A stretch of DNA of 64,000 bases from the NCBI GenBank assembly GCA_036394195.1, contig DASWFO010000199.1:1-64000 (forward strand). The letters are read 5' to 3'. The notes beneath the pieces were generated by a model, which saw only the letters and a program-made list of their open reading frames with translations, had not been told where the DNA came from and ran no database searches. A program made the translations under genes and the position numbers. The DNA comes from DATJPD01 sp036394195. GTDB lineage: Bacteria; Pseudomonadota; Alphaproteobacteria; CACIAM-22H2. Shown here one piece after another: positions 15,767-23,953 of the stretch (within the stretch, counting starts at the first letter, position 1; every line of letters begins with the position of its first letter).

Positions 15767-16390
15767 ATGAGCTGGAAACGGGGTTCGGAGTATTCGCAAG
15801 ATCTGCGCGACATGGTGATCGAGACGCCCGGGTCGGTTCGCGAGGTGGCGAAGCGGTTTGGCGTAAGCCCGGCCTATGTATCGCGGGTCGTGACCCGGCT
15901 GCGCCTGACCGGTGGCCGCACGACGAAGCCGCGCGGCGGCCAACGCAAGCCGATCCTCGCCGGCCGGGAAGACGTCCTGCGCGCGCGCCTTGTCGAGCTT
16001 CCGGACACCACGTTGACCGAGCTGCAACGGTGGTTGATGGATACCCACGGGATCAAGATCTCGATCGGCGCGCTGTGGGGTTCATTGCGCCGGATGGGCT
16101 TCGGCACGCGCACGAGTCGCCGGCCCGAGGATGGCGCACGGCCGACAGCGTCGGAAGGCTTCGTGGCCACAATCGCCGCGCCATCGAAGCGGCCCTTCGT
16201 TGACACGCCGGTCACCTACGGCGCAGAGCTGCCGTCAAGTCTGCGCGAACTGGCACGCCTAGCCATGCAGCCGTCTGCCGAGGAATTCAGAGAGCCCGTG
16301 ACGTCGATCCTGACAGAAGGTCAGCGTCGGGGACCCGGTGAACAGGTCCGCGGTGTTTCACTGCAACCAAGGAGCATTCAGAATGAGTAG
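15767..16390 (+). CDS. IS630-type helix-turn-helix protein without a transposase catalytic domain (copy 2)
   Basis: 207-residue sibling of the protein at 10747. The two share most residues over about 110 positions (VREVAKRFGVSPAYVSRV, PRGGQRKPILAGREDVLRARLVELPD, IKISIGALWGSLRRMG). After about residue 115 it carries a different tail of about 90 residues rich in Pro, Arg and Ser, unlike a DDE catalytic core. GGGAGGAG precedes the ATG at a good distance. It lies inside a small operon (lipoprotein, this gene, small protein), an odd setting for a transposase and more like that of a regulator. The sibling ends where this tail begins. Confidence 0.75.
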   Translation: MSWKRGSEYSQDLRDMVIETPGSVREVAKRFGVSPAYVSRVVTRLRLTGGRTTKPRGGQRKPILAGREDVLRARLVELPDTTLTELQRWLMDTHGIKISIGALWGSLRRMGFGTRTSRRPEDGARPTASEGFVATIAAPSKRPFVDTPVTYGAELPSSLRELARLAMQPSAEEFREPVTSILTEGQRRGPGEQVRGVSLQPRSIQNE

Positions 16391-16577
16391 CGTCTACGCG
16401 GCACAGCCGGCTTACACATGGCATTGGTCGAGCGCCAGCCAGGCGCGCCCGCAGCCGAATGCCGGCAGCAGCGGGCAGGGTGCGACAACCATCTCGTCGG
16501 GATCGCAGACAGCCCCGACCCAAGGCACCGCGTCTTCCGCCGGCTATCTCGGCCACTACGTCAACACGTCGGCATAA
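16383..16577 (+). CDS. Small Ser/Gln/Thr-rich protein
   Basis: 64-residue protein from the ATG at 16383, with AAGGAG well placed upstream; it overlaps the end of the HTH gene by 8 nt. It is almost entirely small and polar residues (SSASQARPQPNAGSSGQGA) with a few aromatics (YTWHW near the start, YLGHYV near the end). There is no signal peptide, membrane helix or recognised domain. The good ribosome-binding site and overlap are the main support. Probably disordered. Confidence 0.5.
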   Translation: MSSVYAAQPAYTWHWSSASQARPQPNAGSSGQGATTISSGSQTAPTQGTASSAGYLGHYVNTSA

Positions 16578-16600
16578 CCATCGCCGTCGGTTGATCACGA

Positions 16601-16624
16601 AACACAACCGTCGAGGGTTGTGTG
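16601..16624 (+). terminator. Hairpin after the lipoprotein-HTH operon
   Basis: AACACAACC and GGTTGTGTT form a 9-bp stem with a 6-nt loop, 24 nt past the last stop codon. There is no long T-run after it. Confidence 0.45.
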
Positions 16625-16716
16625 TTCGCGCGGCGGCGGTCGGCTCGAGCACGCCGGCCGCCGTTTCGCGTTGCTCATCGGGTTGGAAGCGTCCGCCGAG
16701 CATAACGTCGCGCATC

Positions 16717-16786
16717 CACTTGAAGTGAAACCGCTCTTGTTTCCAATCCAGGTGAAAAAAATAGAGCGCTTCAAGTCAATGTGAAG
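16717..16786. promoter_or_regulatory. Inverted repeats before mini-lipoprotein 3
   Basis: CACTTGAAGTG (16717-16727) is a perfect inverted repeat. A related half, CTTCAAGTCAATGTGAAG, follows at 16769-16786. The gap 16578-16871 otherwise shows only a GGAATTC at 16786 with no matching -10 box at 16 nt. These could be operator sites; the evidence is the symmetry only. Confidence 0.3.
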
Positions 16787-16871
16787 GAATTCGTCACCGC
16801 TCAATCTGAATGTTCTTAAATCGACTCCCGCGCAGTGATAGGTTCGAGCCCTCAACCAAAGGAGGTGCTCA

Positions 16872-17063
16872 ATGAACCACGTTTCGTATCTCACGGGCGG
16901 AGCGCTGGCCGTTATCGTGCTGCTGTCTGGTTGTGCATCGGAGATGCACAGTGAGATTCAGCAGAGATGTGCGACGGCGAGCGACCCGGTGGCGTGCCAT
17001 ACGCAAGCGCATTTGCAGATCGAAGAGCATGAACGGGAGCGGATGCGCGAATCCGGGATGTAA
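16872..17063 (+). CDS. Mini-lipoprotein, sibling 3
   Basis: 63-residue lipoprotein with lipobox LSGC and mature pattern EIQQRCATASDPVACHTQAH, then an acidic/Arg-rich helix ending ESGM. It keeps the EI-x3-CA-x3-DP-x-AC frame of siblings 1 and 2 but is the most diverged. AAAGGAGG lies 8 nt before the ATG. It has its own strong terminator and no convincing ECF-type promoter, so it may be controlled separately from its siblings. Confidence 0.75.
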   Translation: MNHVSYLTGGALAVIVLLSGCASEMHSEIQQRCATASDPVACHTQAHLQIEEHERERMRESGM

Positions 17064-17138
17064 GCCGGATCGGATGCGCGCCACTGGCGAACAGCAGCAC
17101 GGCATCGCTCTTTAGGTTCGCTCTTCGGCGTAAGTCGA

Positions 17139-17171
17139 GAAAGCCGCCCCATTTCGGTGGGGCGGCTTTCG
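17139..17171 (+). terminator. Rho-independent terminator after mini-lipoprotein 3
   Basis: A 13-bp stem, GAAAGCCGCCCCA / TGGGGCGGCTTTC, with a 6-nt or smaller TTCGG-type loop. The T-run is short (CTTTCG). Confidence 0.75.
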
Positions 17172-17213
17172 CGTTGTCGGAGGCCGGTGGTGGGGTGCGT
17201 GTCAGGCGAGGGG

Positions 17214-17242
17214 GGAATATGTCCGGACGCCGCGAGGTCTTA
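17214..17242 (+). promoter_or_regulatory. ECF-type promoter, GGAATAT-N16-GTCTTA, before small Cys protein 2
   Basis: Plus strand with a perfect -10 box and 16-nt spacer, ending 34 nt before the ATG at 17276. It is the right-most site of the set. Confidence 0.68.
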
Positions 17243-17275
17243 CGGCCATAGAACGTTTCCCCACCGGAACATCCC

Positions 17276-17566
17276 ATGGTCAAAGCCCGGCTTGGAATGG
17301 TGCTTGTCTTGTCCCTGGCGCTGGTTCACGGCGCGACAGCCGGTGCTCGTCTCGGCGTCTGCGCGGCGGCCGTGCAAAATGCCGAACGCGAAATCTCCGT
17401 GTGGCCGCGTTGCTTTTCGGCCGCCGGGTTGCGGCAGACCACGATGATTCGTCTGCGCGCGGCCGCGCGGGCCGCCAAATCAGGCGACGAGAACCTGTGC
17501 TGGGAACACCTCGTTCTGTCCGGATACAACGTCGATTGTCCATCGGCCGATAGGAATGGCTCGTAA
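17276..17566 (+). CDS. Small secreted Cys protein, sibling of the protein at 8431
   Basis: 96-residue protein with a signal peptide (about 1-22) and four cysteines in the mature part (GVCAA, PRCFS, NLCWE, VDCPS). The block LRAAARAAKSGDENLCWEHLVLSGY matches the C-terminal half of the protein encoded at 8431-8712, which has two cysteines. The extra pair here suggests a second disulfide. It has its own ECF-type promoter. Function unknown; a soluble periplasmic protein is expected. Confidence 0.68.
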   Translation: MVKARLGMVLVLSLALVHGATAGARLGVCAAAVQNAEREISVWPRCFSAAGLRQTTMIRLRAAARAAKSGDENLCWEHLVLSGYNVDCPSADRNGS

Positions 17567-17633
17567 GAGCGGCCGGGCGGCGTCCGTCAGGGCAACGGCC
17601 GCTCCAAGCCGATAAAGCGGACAATCCAGGTCC

Positions 17634-17653
17634 ACCACCGGCGCGCCGGTGGT
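17634..17653. promoter_or_regulatory. 20-bp perfect palindrome before the RND efflux operon
   Basis: ACCACCGGCGCGCCGGTGGT is a perfect 20-bp palindrome in the 371-bp gap between the small Cys gene and the RND pump gene. It could be an operator for a TetR-type repressor or, less likely with no loop or T-run, a terminator for the upstream gene. No regulator gene is adjacent. I see nothing else I can name in this gap. Confidence 0.4.
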
Positions 17654-17937
17654 CAGTCCGGGAATGCACTTCATTTTGTCAGGCGAAATCTGGCTAAAGC
17701 CTCATCGCGGTCGGCTCGCCGATGGCAAGCCTTTTGCTTGTCTTCCCGCGCGCGTGTCGCATTCGAACGCTTGTCGGTCCCTGAGCACTTGTCGAATCCG
17801 TTGGAAGTTTGCTGTTCCTGCCACTGATCGCGGTGTTTCTTGTGATGGACGTCACAGGGTCGCTTGTCATCGTCGGCCCCCGGGACCATTTAGCGGCGAA
17901 CGCCGAACGCCAACTCCGTCTCGCGAGCAGTGTTCTT

Positions 17938-20900
17938 ATGGGTATCGTCCGCTTCGCTCTGCGCTTTCCGCACACCTTCTATGTGATGGCGGCACTGATT
18001 CTTTTTCTGGGAATCAGCGCGGTCACCACGACGCCGAAGGACATCTTTCCGAGCGTCAACATACCCGTGGTCAGCGTCATCTGGCAGTACACGGGGTTGA
18101 CGCCGCAGGAGATGGAGCAGCGGATCACGACGTACAGCGAATATTCCATCAGCTCCAACGTCAACGACATCAAGAATATGGAATCGGAAACGCTCGAAGG
18201 CATTTCCGTCGAGAAGATCTTTTTCCAGCCGACCGTCAACATAGACCTGGCTGTCAGCCAGATCGTCTCGGCCAGCAATGCGATCCGCGCGTTGATGCCG
18301 GCGGGCGTCCAGCCGCCGATCGTCGTCCAGTACAACGCGTCCAGCGTGCCGGTGCTCCAGCTGAGCCTCAGCTCGGATCGGCTGAACGAGCAGCAGCTCT
18401 ATGACTACGGCATTTACCGGATTCGGCAGGCCCTCGCCCCGATCCAGGGGATCACCCTGCCGACCCCCTATGGCGGCAAATACCGGCAGATCATGGTCGA
18501 TCTCGACACGCAGGCGCTGCGCGCGCAGGGGCTTACGCCCAACGACGTGGTGAATGCCGTCAACGCGCAAAGCCTGACCTTGCCGTCAGGCGACGCGAAG
18601 CTGGGGGATAAGCAATTCATCGTCAGCACGAACGCAAACGCGCCAACGATCGACGCGCTCAACGACGTTCCGGTCCGGCAGGTGGGTCCAACCACCGTTC
18701 GCCTCAGCGATGTTGCGCATGTGCGCGACGGCTGGGCGGTGCAGCAGAACATTGTGCGCGCCGACGGACGCCGCTCGGTGCTGCTGACGATCATCAAGAG
18801 CGGCGACGCGTCGACGCTCGACGTCGTCAACCGCGTCAAGGCCGCCCTGCCCGACATCCAGAAGGCGGCGCCGCCGGGAATGAACATCCAGATGCTGTTT
18901 GACCAGTCTGTGTTCGTTCAATCGGCGATCGACAGCGTGCTGCGCGAAGGGGCCATCGCCGCGGGCCTCACAGCGCTGATGATCCTTGTGTTCCTGGGAT
19001 CGTGGCGCTCCACGCTCATCGTCATGGTCTCGATTCCGCTGTCGATTCTGACGTCGATCGTCGTGCTGGCCGCACTTGGCCAGACGCTCAACACCATGAC
19101 CCTCGGCGGCCTGGCCCTCGCCGTCGGCATCCTGGTCGACGATTCGACGGTCACGATCGAGAATACCCACCGGCTGTTCGAGGAAGGCGTTCAGTTCGAT
19201 AAGGCCGTGCTCGAGGGTGCCGCCGGGATCGCCGTGCCGACCCTGATCTCCACCCTGGCCATCTGCTGCGTCTTCGTCGCCTTGTTCTTTCTCCAGGGAG
19301 CGCCTCGGTATCTGTTCACACCGCTCGGCATGGCGGTCGTGTTCGCCATGCTCGCGTCATACATGATCTCGCGCACGCTGACGCCGGTGATCATCCGCGT
19401 GCTGCTGCGCGGCGAGCAGGCCGCGCACGCGGGCGGGGGCGGCGGCCCGCTCGCGCGCTTTCACGATGGATTCAACCAGCGCTTCGATCGGTTCCGGGAG
19501 TTCTACGGCTGGCTGCTGCAAGGCGTGCTTCGCCGGCGGCTCCTGACGCCCGCGGTCGCCGGCAGCGTGGTGGCAGCCGCGGTCGCATTGTCGTTCTTCG
19601 TCGGGACGGATTTCTTTCCGCAGGTCGATGCCGGGCTCATTCAGATTCACGTGCGCGCGGCGCCGCGGACGCGCATCGAGCGGACCGAGCAAATCTTCCA
19701 GGCGGTCGAGAACGAAATCCGTCGCCAGATTCCCACACGGGACCTCGGGCCGATCCTGGACAACATCGGCATCCCGGCGCGCCTCTACAATCTGGCCTTT
19801 ACCGACGGCACGATCACGGGCGTCAATGACGGCCAGATCCTGATCTCCCTGAAGGAGGGCCATGCGCCGACGGCGGATTATATCCGCAAGCTCCGTCTAG
19901 AGCTCCACCAGGCGTTCCCTGATGTGCTGTTCTATTTCCAGCCCGCCGATATCGTGACGCAGATCCTGAATTTCGGCATCCCGTCGCAGGTCGACGTCCA
20001 GGTGCAAGGGCAGGACCGCGCCGGCAATATCGCCGTGGCCCAGGAGCTGCGGCGGCGGATGGCAGCTGTACCGGGGGTGGTCGATGGCCATGTCCAGCAG
20101 GAACTCGATGCGCCGCAGATGTACTACACCATCGACCGGACGCGCGCGCAGCAGCTCGGCCTGTCGCTGGTCAGCATCGCCAACAACCTCAATGTCAGCC
20201 TGAGCTCCTCCGAGCAGGTGACGCCGAACTTCTGGAGCGATCCGGTATCGGGAATTCCGTATTACCTGACCGTCCAGACGCCCGAATACCGAGTCGCCAG
20301 CATGAACGACGTCAACAATACCCCCCTGTCGACCGCTGCCGCCGTGCAGGCGCCCGTCCCGAACGTGCTGGGCAACGTCGCCCGGGCGGAGCGCCGCGCG
20401 GTGGAGTCCGTCTACAACCACTCGAACATCCAGCCGGTCTACGACGTCTATGCCAATGTGCAGGCGCGCGACCTCGGCAGCGCCGCGCGTGCGATCGAGA
20501 CGATCGTGCATGACCTGCAGGGGCAGATGAAACCCGGTAATCGGATCGTCGTGCGCGGTCAGATTGACAGCATGCACTCCGCCTTCGGCAACCTGACCAT
20601 CGGTCTGATCTTCGCCGCGGTCTTCGTCTACCTGCTCATGGTGGTGAACTATCAGAGCTTTCGCGACCCGTTCGCGGTCATCCTGGCGTTGCCGGGGGCC
20701 GCGAGCGGCATCGTGCTCATGCTCTTCGTCACGAGCACGGCGATCAGCGTGCCGTCGCTGATGGGCGCCATCATGTCGGTGGGCGTCGCGTCGGCCAACT
20801 CGATTCTGCTGGTGACCTTCGCCCGCGAGCTGCGGGCGGAGGGCCTGAGCGCCGTGGAGGCCGCCCTCGTGGCCGGCAAGACCCGGCTGCGCCCCGTGCT

Positions 20901-21123
20901 CATGACCGCGGCGGCTATGGTCGTCGGCATGATCCCGATGGCGATCGGCGGCGCCGGCGAGGAGCAGAACGCGGTGCTGGCGCGCGCGGTCATCGGCGGG
21001 GTCCTGGTCGGAACCATGACGACACTGCTGTTCGTCCCGTACCTCTACTCGCTGATCGGCCGAGGCGACCGCGGCGGCTCGTCCGATCCAGCATTGTCGC
21101 CCGCGGAAGGAGCCTCGCTATGA
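17938..21123 (+). CDS. RND efflux pump, inner-membrane permease
   Basis: 1061-residue RND transporter of the hydrophobe/amphiphile efflux (AcrB/MdtB-like) family. Twelve transmembrane helices are expected: TM1 near the start (FYVMAALILFLG), TM2-6 after about residue 335, and a second set after about residue 880. The proton-relay pair is visible in LALAVGILVDDSTVTIENTHR. Large periplasmic loops follow TM1 and TM7. The ATG at 17938 gives the standard N-terminus; an upstream in-frame extension is hydrophobic by chance. The stop overlaps the adaptor start (ATGA). The order pump, adaptor, outer-membrane factor differs from the usual adaptor-first order. Substrate unknown. Confidence 0.92.
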   Translation: MGIVRFALRFPHTFYVMAALILFLGISAVTTTPKDIFPSVNIPVVSVIWQYTGLTPQEMEQRITTYSEYSISSNVNDIKNMESETLEGISVEKIFFQPTVNIDLAVSQIVSASNAIRALMPAGVQPPIVVQYNASSVPVLQLSLSSDRLNEQQLYDYGIYRIRQALAPIQGITLPTPYGGKYRQIMVDLDTQALRAQGLTPNDVVNAVNAQSLTLPSGDAKLGDKQFIVSTNANAPTIDALNDVPVRQVGPTTVRLSDVAHVRDGWAVQQNIVRADGRRSVLLTIIKSGDASTLDVVNRVKAALPDIQKAAPPGMNIQMLFDQSVFVQSAIDSVLREGAIAAGLTALMILVFLGSWRSTLIVMVSIPLSILTSIVVLAALGQTLNTMTLGGLALAVGILVDDSTVTIENTHRLFEEGVQFDKAVLEGAAGIAVPTLISTLAICCVFVALFFLQGAPRYLFTPLGMAVVFAMLASYMISRTLTPVIIRVLLRGEQAAHAGGGGGPLARFHDGFNQRFDRFREFYGWLLQGVLRRRLLTPAVAGSVVAAAVALSFFVGTDFFPQVDAGLIQIHVRAAPRTRIERTEQIFQAVENEIRRQIPTRDLGPILDNIGIPARLYNLAFTDGTITGVNDGQILISLKEGHAPTADYIRKLRLELHQAFPDVLFYFQPADIVTQILNFGIPSQVDVQVQGQDRAGNIAVAQELRRRMAAVPGVVDGHVQQELDAPQMYYTIDRTRAQQLGLSLVSIANNLNVSLSSSEQVTPNFWSDPVSGIPYYLTVQTPEYRVASMNDVNNTPLSTAAAVQAPVPNVLGNVARAERRAVESVYNHSNIQPVYDVYANVQARDLGSAARAIETIVHDLQGQMKPGNRIVVRGQIDSMHSAFGNLTIGLIFAAVFVYLLMVVNYQSFRDPFAVILALPGAASGIVLMLFVTSTAISVPSLMGAIMSVGVASANSILLVTFARELRAEGLSAVEAALVAGKTRLRPVLMTAAAMVVGMIPMAIGGAGEEQNAVLARAVIGGVLVGTMTTLLFVPYLYSLIGRGDRGGSSDPALSPAEGASL

Positions 21124-22502
21124 TGGATGGCAACCAGTCCACGCCCGACCCGGCGCCGGCGTCGGGCCGCCTCGGCCTCGGCCACGAGGTCGCTGAGGCT
21201 CCCGGGCAAGAAGAGTCGCCGGAGCTGGAGGGACGGCGTCGCCGCACCGCACGCATTCTGGGGGCGACCGCTGTCGCGGTCGTGACGCTGCTCGTCGCCG
21301 TCGGCGCCTGGGGGCATATACAGACCCGGGCGAAAGCGCTGGCGGAGCTGGCCCAGGAGCGCGATACGGTCCCCACGGTACGAACGATCACGGCGGCCGC
21401 GGTCGACACCCCGCGACAGCTGGACCTGCCGGCCACGCTCCAGGCGTTCAACAGCTCGACACTGTATGCGCGGGCAACCGGCTATATCGCCAAGCGTGAG
21501 GTCGATATCGGCAGTCCCGTGCATGCCGGCGATTTGCTCGCGCTCATTGCCGCACCCGACCTAGATCAGCAGCTCGCCCAGGCGCGTGCGCAGCTCGCCC
21601 AGACCGATGCGTCGCTGGTCGCGGCACGGGCCGCCCTGCAGCAGGCACGGGCGAACCAGGACCTCGCCAACGTGACCAATCAGCGCTACGCGAAGCTCGC
21701 CCCACAGGGCTACGCCTCGCAACAGGAGGCGGACAACGCGCGCCTCACGCTGGCCGCGCGCAATGCTGACGTGCAGAACGGCCAGGCCGCCGTCGACGTG
21801 GCCGACGCCAACGTGAACGCGCAAGCCGCCAATGTGTCGCGGCTTGAACAGCTCACCAGTTTCGAGCGGGTGACGGCTCCGTTCGATGGCGTCGTGAGCG
21901 CGCGGCAGGTCGAGGTTGGCGATCTCGTCACCGCGGACGCCTCGACCGGCACGCCCCTGTTCTCGGTCGCCCGGACCAACGTCCTGCGGGTCCAGATCTA
22001 CGTCCCGCAGGATGCGGTGTTTGGCCTGAAGGACGGCGATACGGCGCAGGTCCTGGTGCCGGAGATGCCGGGCCGGATATTCCGCGGCACGATCGCGCGC
22101 AACGCCAACGTCCTGCAGGCCGGGACCCGCACGCTGCTCACCGAGATCGACATCGACAACGGCGAGGGCGTGCTCAGGGCGGGTATCTACGGCATCGTCC
22201 GGCTGTCGATTCCACGCCAGACGCCGGAGATCGTGTTGCCGTCCGAGGCGGTCATCTTCGACCACAACGGGCTGAGTGCCGCGGTCGATGACAACGGCAT
22301 CGTCCGGGTACGGCACATCGAGTTGGCCGAGGATAATGGCGCCCAGGTGGTCGTTCGCGCCGGTCTCAATCCGGGCGATCGCGTCATCGTCAGCCCGCCC
22401 GTCGATGCCGCCGACGGCATGCGCGTCCAGACGAGCGACACGGATCGGAAAGTAGCCGCGAGCTCCGCTCCACCGATGGAAGCGGTCGGCAAGGACAAAT
22501 GA
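21120..22502 (+). CDS. RND periplasmic adaptor (membrane-fusion protein)
   Basis: 460-residue HlyD/AcrA-type adaptor. A cytoplasmic N-terminus of about 40 residues precedes a membrane anchor (about 42-62, ILGATAVAVVTLLVAVGAW). It has a lipoyl half near 115-140 (YIAKREVDIGSPVHAGDLLALI), an Ala/Gln-rich coiled-coil hairpin (about 140-235), the second lipoyl half (VTAPFDGVVSARQVEVGD) and beta-barrel and membrane-proximal domains. It is anchored by a helix rather than a lipid. It overlaps both neighbours by 4 nt, so all three parts of the pump are translationally coupled. Confidence 0.92.
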   Translation: MMDGNQSTPDPAPASGRLGLGHEVAEAPGQEESPELEGRRRRTARILGATAVAVVTLLVAVGAWGHIQTRAKALAELAQERDTVPTVRTITAAAVDTPRQLDLPATLQAFNSSTLYARATGYIAKREVDIGSPVHAGDLLALIAAPDLDQQLAQARAQLAQTDASLVAARAALQQARANQDLANVTNQRYAKLAPQGYASQQEADNARLTLAARNADVQNGQAAVDVADANVNAQAANVSRLEQLTSFERVTAPFDGVVSARQVEVGDLVTADASTGTPLFSVARTNVLRVQIYVPQDAVFGLKDGDTAQVLVPEMPGRIFRGTIARNANVLQAGTRTLLTEIDIDNGEGVLRAGIYGIVRLSIPRQTPEIVLPSEAVIFDHNGLSAAVDDNGIVRVRHIELAEDNGAQVVVRAGLNPGDRVIVSPPVDAADGMRVQTSDTDRKVAASSAPPMEAVGKDK

Positions 22503-23953
22503 CGGAGGGGCGAACATCAAACTCCTGGTTACGGCTGGCGGTTCCACTCCTCGCGGCGGCCTTGCTTGCCGCGTGCGATATCGGGCCGGACATGAAGCAG
22601 CCCGTCGTGGCCGAGCCGCCCGCCTGGCGTGAATCGGCGGCGCAGTCCGCTGCCTGGCCGTCGGCCGACTGGTGGCAGGGCTTCGGCTCGGCAGAGCTCG
22701 ACGGCTTGATCGCCGAGGCGCAGCAGGCAAATTATGACCTCGGCGCCGCGGTGGCTCGCATCCGGGAGGCCGACGCGCAGGCCCGTGTCGCCGGTGCGGC
22801 TCTGCTGCCGACGGTCGATGCCGGTGGCTCTGTTTCCAGGCAGCGTGAGCTGTTTCCGCTCGGCCCCCAAGGGCAGACCATCACCTATAATGAATACCAG
22901 GTCGGACTGACCGCGTCTTACGAAATCGATTTCTGGGGCAAGAACCGGGCGGCGCTCAATGCCGCGAAGGCGACCGCGCTCGCCAGCCGCTACGACCAGC
23001 AGGTGGTGGCGTTGACGGTCGTCACCGCCGTCGCGACGAGCTATTTCCAGTTTATCGGGCTCGAGGATCGCCTCAAGGTGGCGCGCGAGAACCTCGCGAC
23101 GGCGGAGGACGTGCTGAGGGTCATCGAGGGACGGAGGCAGGTGGGGACCGCCATGGACCTCGATGTGTCGCAGCAGCAGACCGTGGTAGCAAGCTTACGC
23201 GCCGCCATCCCGCCGCTCGAACAGCAGCTGTCGCAGACCCTTGATGCGGTGGCCATCCTCGTCGGCAGGGCTCCGGAGCAGGTGACGATCGCGGAGGCAT
23301 CGCTTTATGATCTGTCGCTGCCCGCGGTTGCGCCCGGGCTGCCGTCTGAGCTGCTGGCGCGCCGCCCCGACATCGCCGAGGCCGAGGCGCAGCTGGTCTC
23401 GGCGAACGCCAACATCAAAGTTGCGCGGGCGCAGTTCTATCCGAGCGTCGACCTGACGGCCTCAGGCGGGTTTGCGAGTCTGGCCTTGCGCTCCCTCTTC
23501 ACCGGTCCGGGCGCGGTGTGGAGTGTCGCGGGGTCGTTCACGCAGCCCATCTTCGAAGGCGGCCGTCTCAAGGGACAGCTGGAGTTTACGAAGGCGCGCT
23601 ACGACGAGCTCGTCCAGAACTATCGCAAGGCGGTCCTCTACGCCTTCGGCAACGTGGAGGACGCGCTGGCGGCGATCCGCCGGACGGGCGAGCAACAGGC
23701 GGCCCAGGAGCAGACGGTCGCCGAGGCGCGACGCTCCTTGGAGATCGCCCGGAGCCGCTACCAGATCGGGCTCACCGATCTTCTGACCGTTCTCAATACC
23801 GAAAACGCCTTGTTCCCGGCCGAGGACACGCTGGTGCAGGTGCGGCTCGCCCACATGCAGGCCCTGGTCAGCCTGTTCAACGCGCTCGGCGGCGGTTGGC
23901 AGGCGCCGACCGGCTCCGGCTTCTCGGCCGCCGCCGCCCGGGAGAAGTCGTGA
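22499..23953 (+). CDS. Outer-membrane efflux lipoprotein, NodT/OprM family
   Basis: 484-residue TolC-type outer-membrane factor of the NodT/OprM lipoprotein branch. The lipobox LLAAC puts the lipidated Cys at residue 26. The two internally repeated OEP halves are visible (RQVGTAMDLDVSQQQTVV in the first, RYQIGLTDLLTVLNTENAL in the second), with the typical LLARRPDIAEAEAQLVSANANIKVARAQFYPS segment between them. It completes a three-part export system with the two genes before it. Confidence 0.92.
   Translation: MTEGRTSNSWLRLAVPLLAAALLAACDIGPDMKQPVVAEPPAWRESAAQSAAWPSADWWQGFGSAELDGLIAEAQQANYDLGAAVARIREADAQARVAGAALLPTVDAGGSVSRQRELFPLGPQGQTITYNEYQVGLTASYEIDFWGKNRAALNAAKATALASRYDQQVVALTVVTAVATSYFQFIGLEDRLKVARENLATAEDVLRVIEGRRQVGTAMDLDVSQQQTVVASLRAAIPPLEQQLSQTLDAVAILVGRAPEQVTIAEASLYDLSLPAVAPGLPSELLARRPDIAEAEAQLVSANANIKVARAQFYPSVDLTASGGFASLALRSLFTGPGAVWSVAGSFTQPIFEGGRLKGQLEFTKARYDELVQNYRKAVLYAFGNVEDALAAIRRTGEQQAAQEQTVAEARRSLEIARSRYQIGLTDLLTVLNTENALFPAEDTLVQVRLAHMQALVSLFNALGGGWQAPTGSGFSAAAAREKS

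Noticed and set aside
10573..16390. An IS630 insertion sequence
   Set aside because: Only the DNA-binding half is present in both copies; no catalytic domain, terminal inverted repeats or target duplications can be seen. Listed as HTH proteins instead.
16841..16858. A tRNA-like T-loop, GGTTCGAGCCC, with CCA a few bases later
   Set aside because: The flanking bases do not form a T-stem, and no D or anticodon arm can be drawn upstream. It is part of the leader of a lipoprotein gene.
17661..17690. GGAATGC before the RND operon as another ECF promoter
   Set aside because: The -10 position reads CGAAAT, so the operon is not counted in the regulon.
17809..17937. An N-terminal extension of the RND pump with a hydrophobic stretch
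   Set aside because: Family members start at the position of the ATG at 17938, and the extension has no ribosome-binding site.
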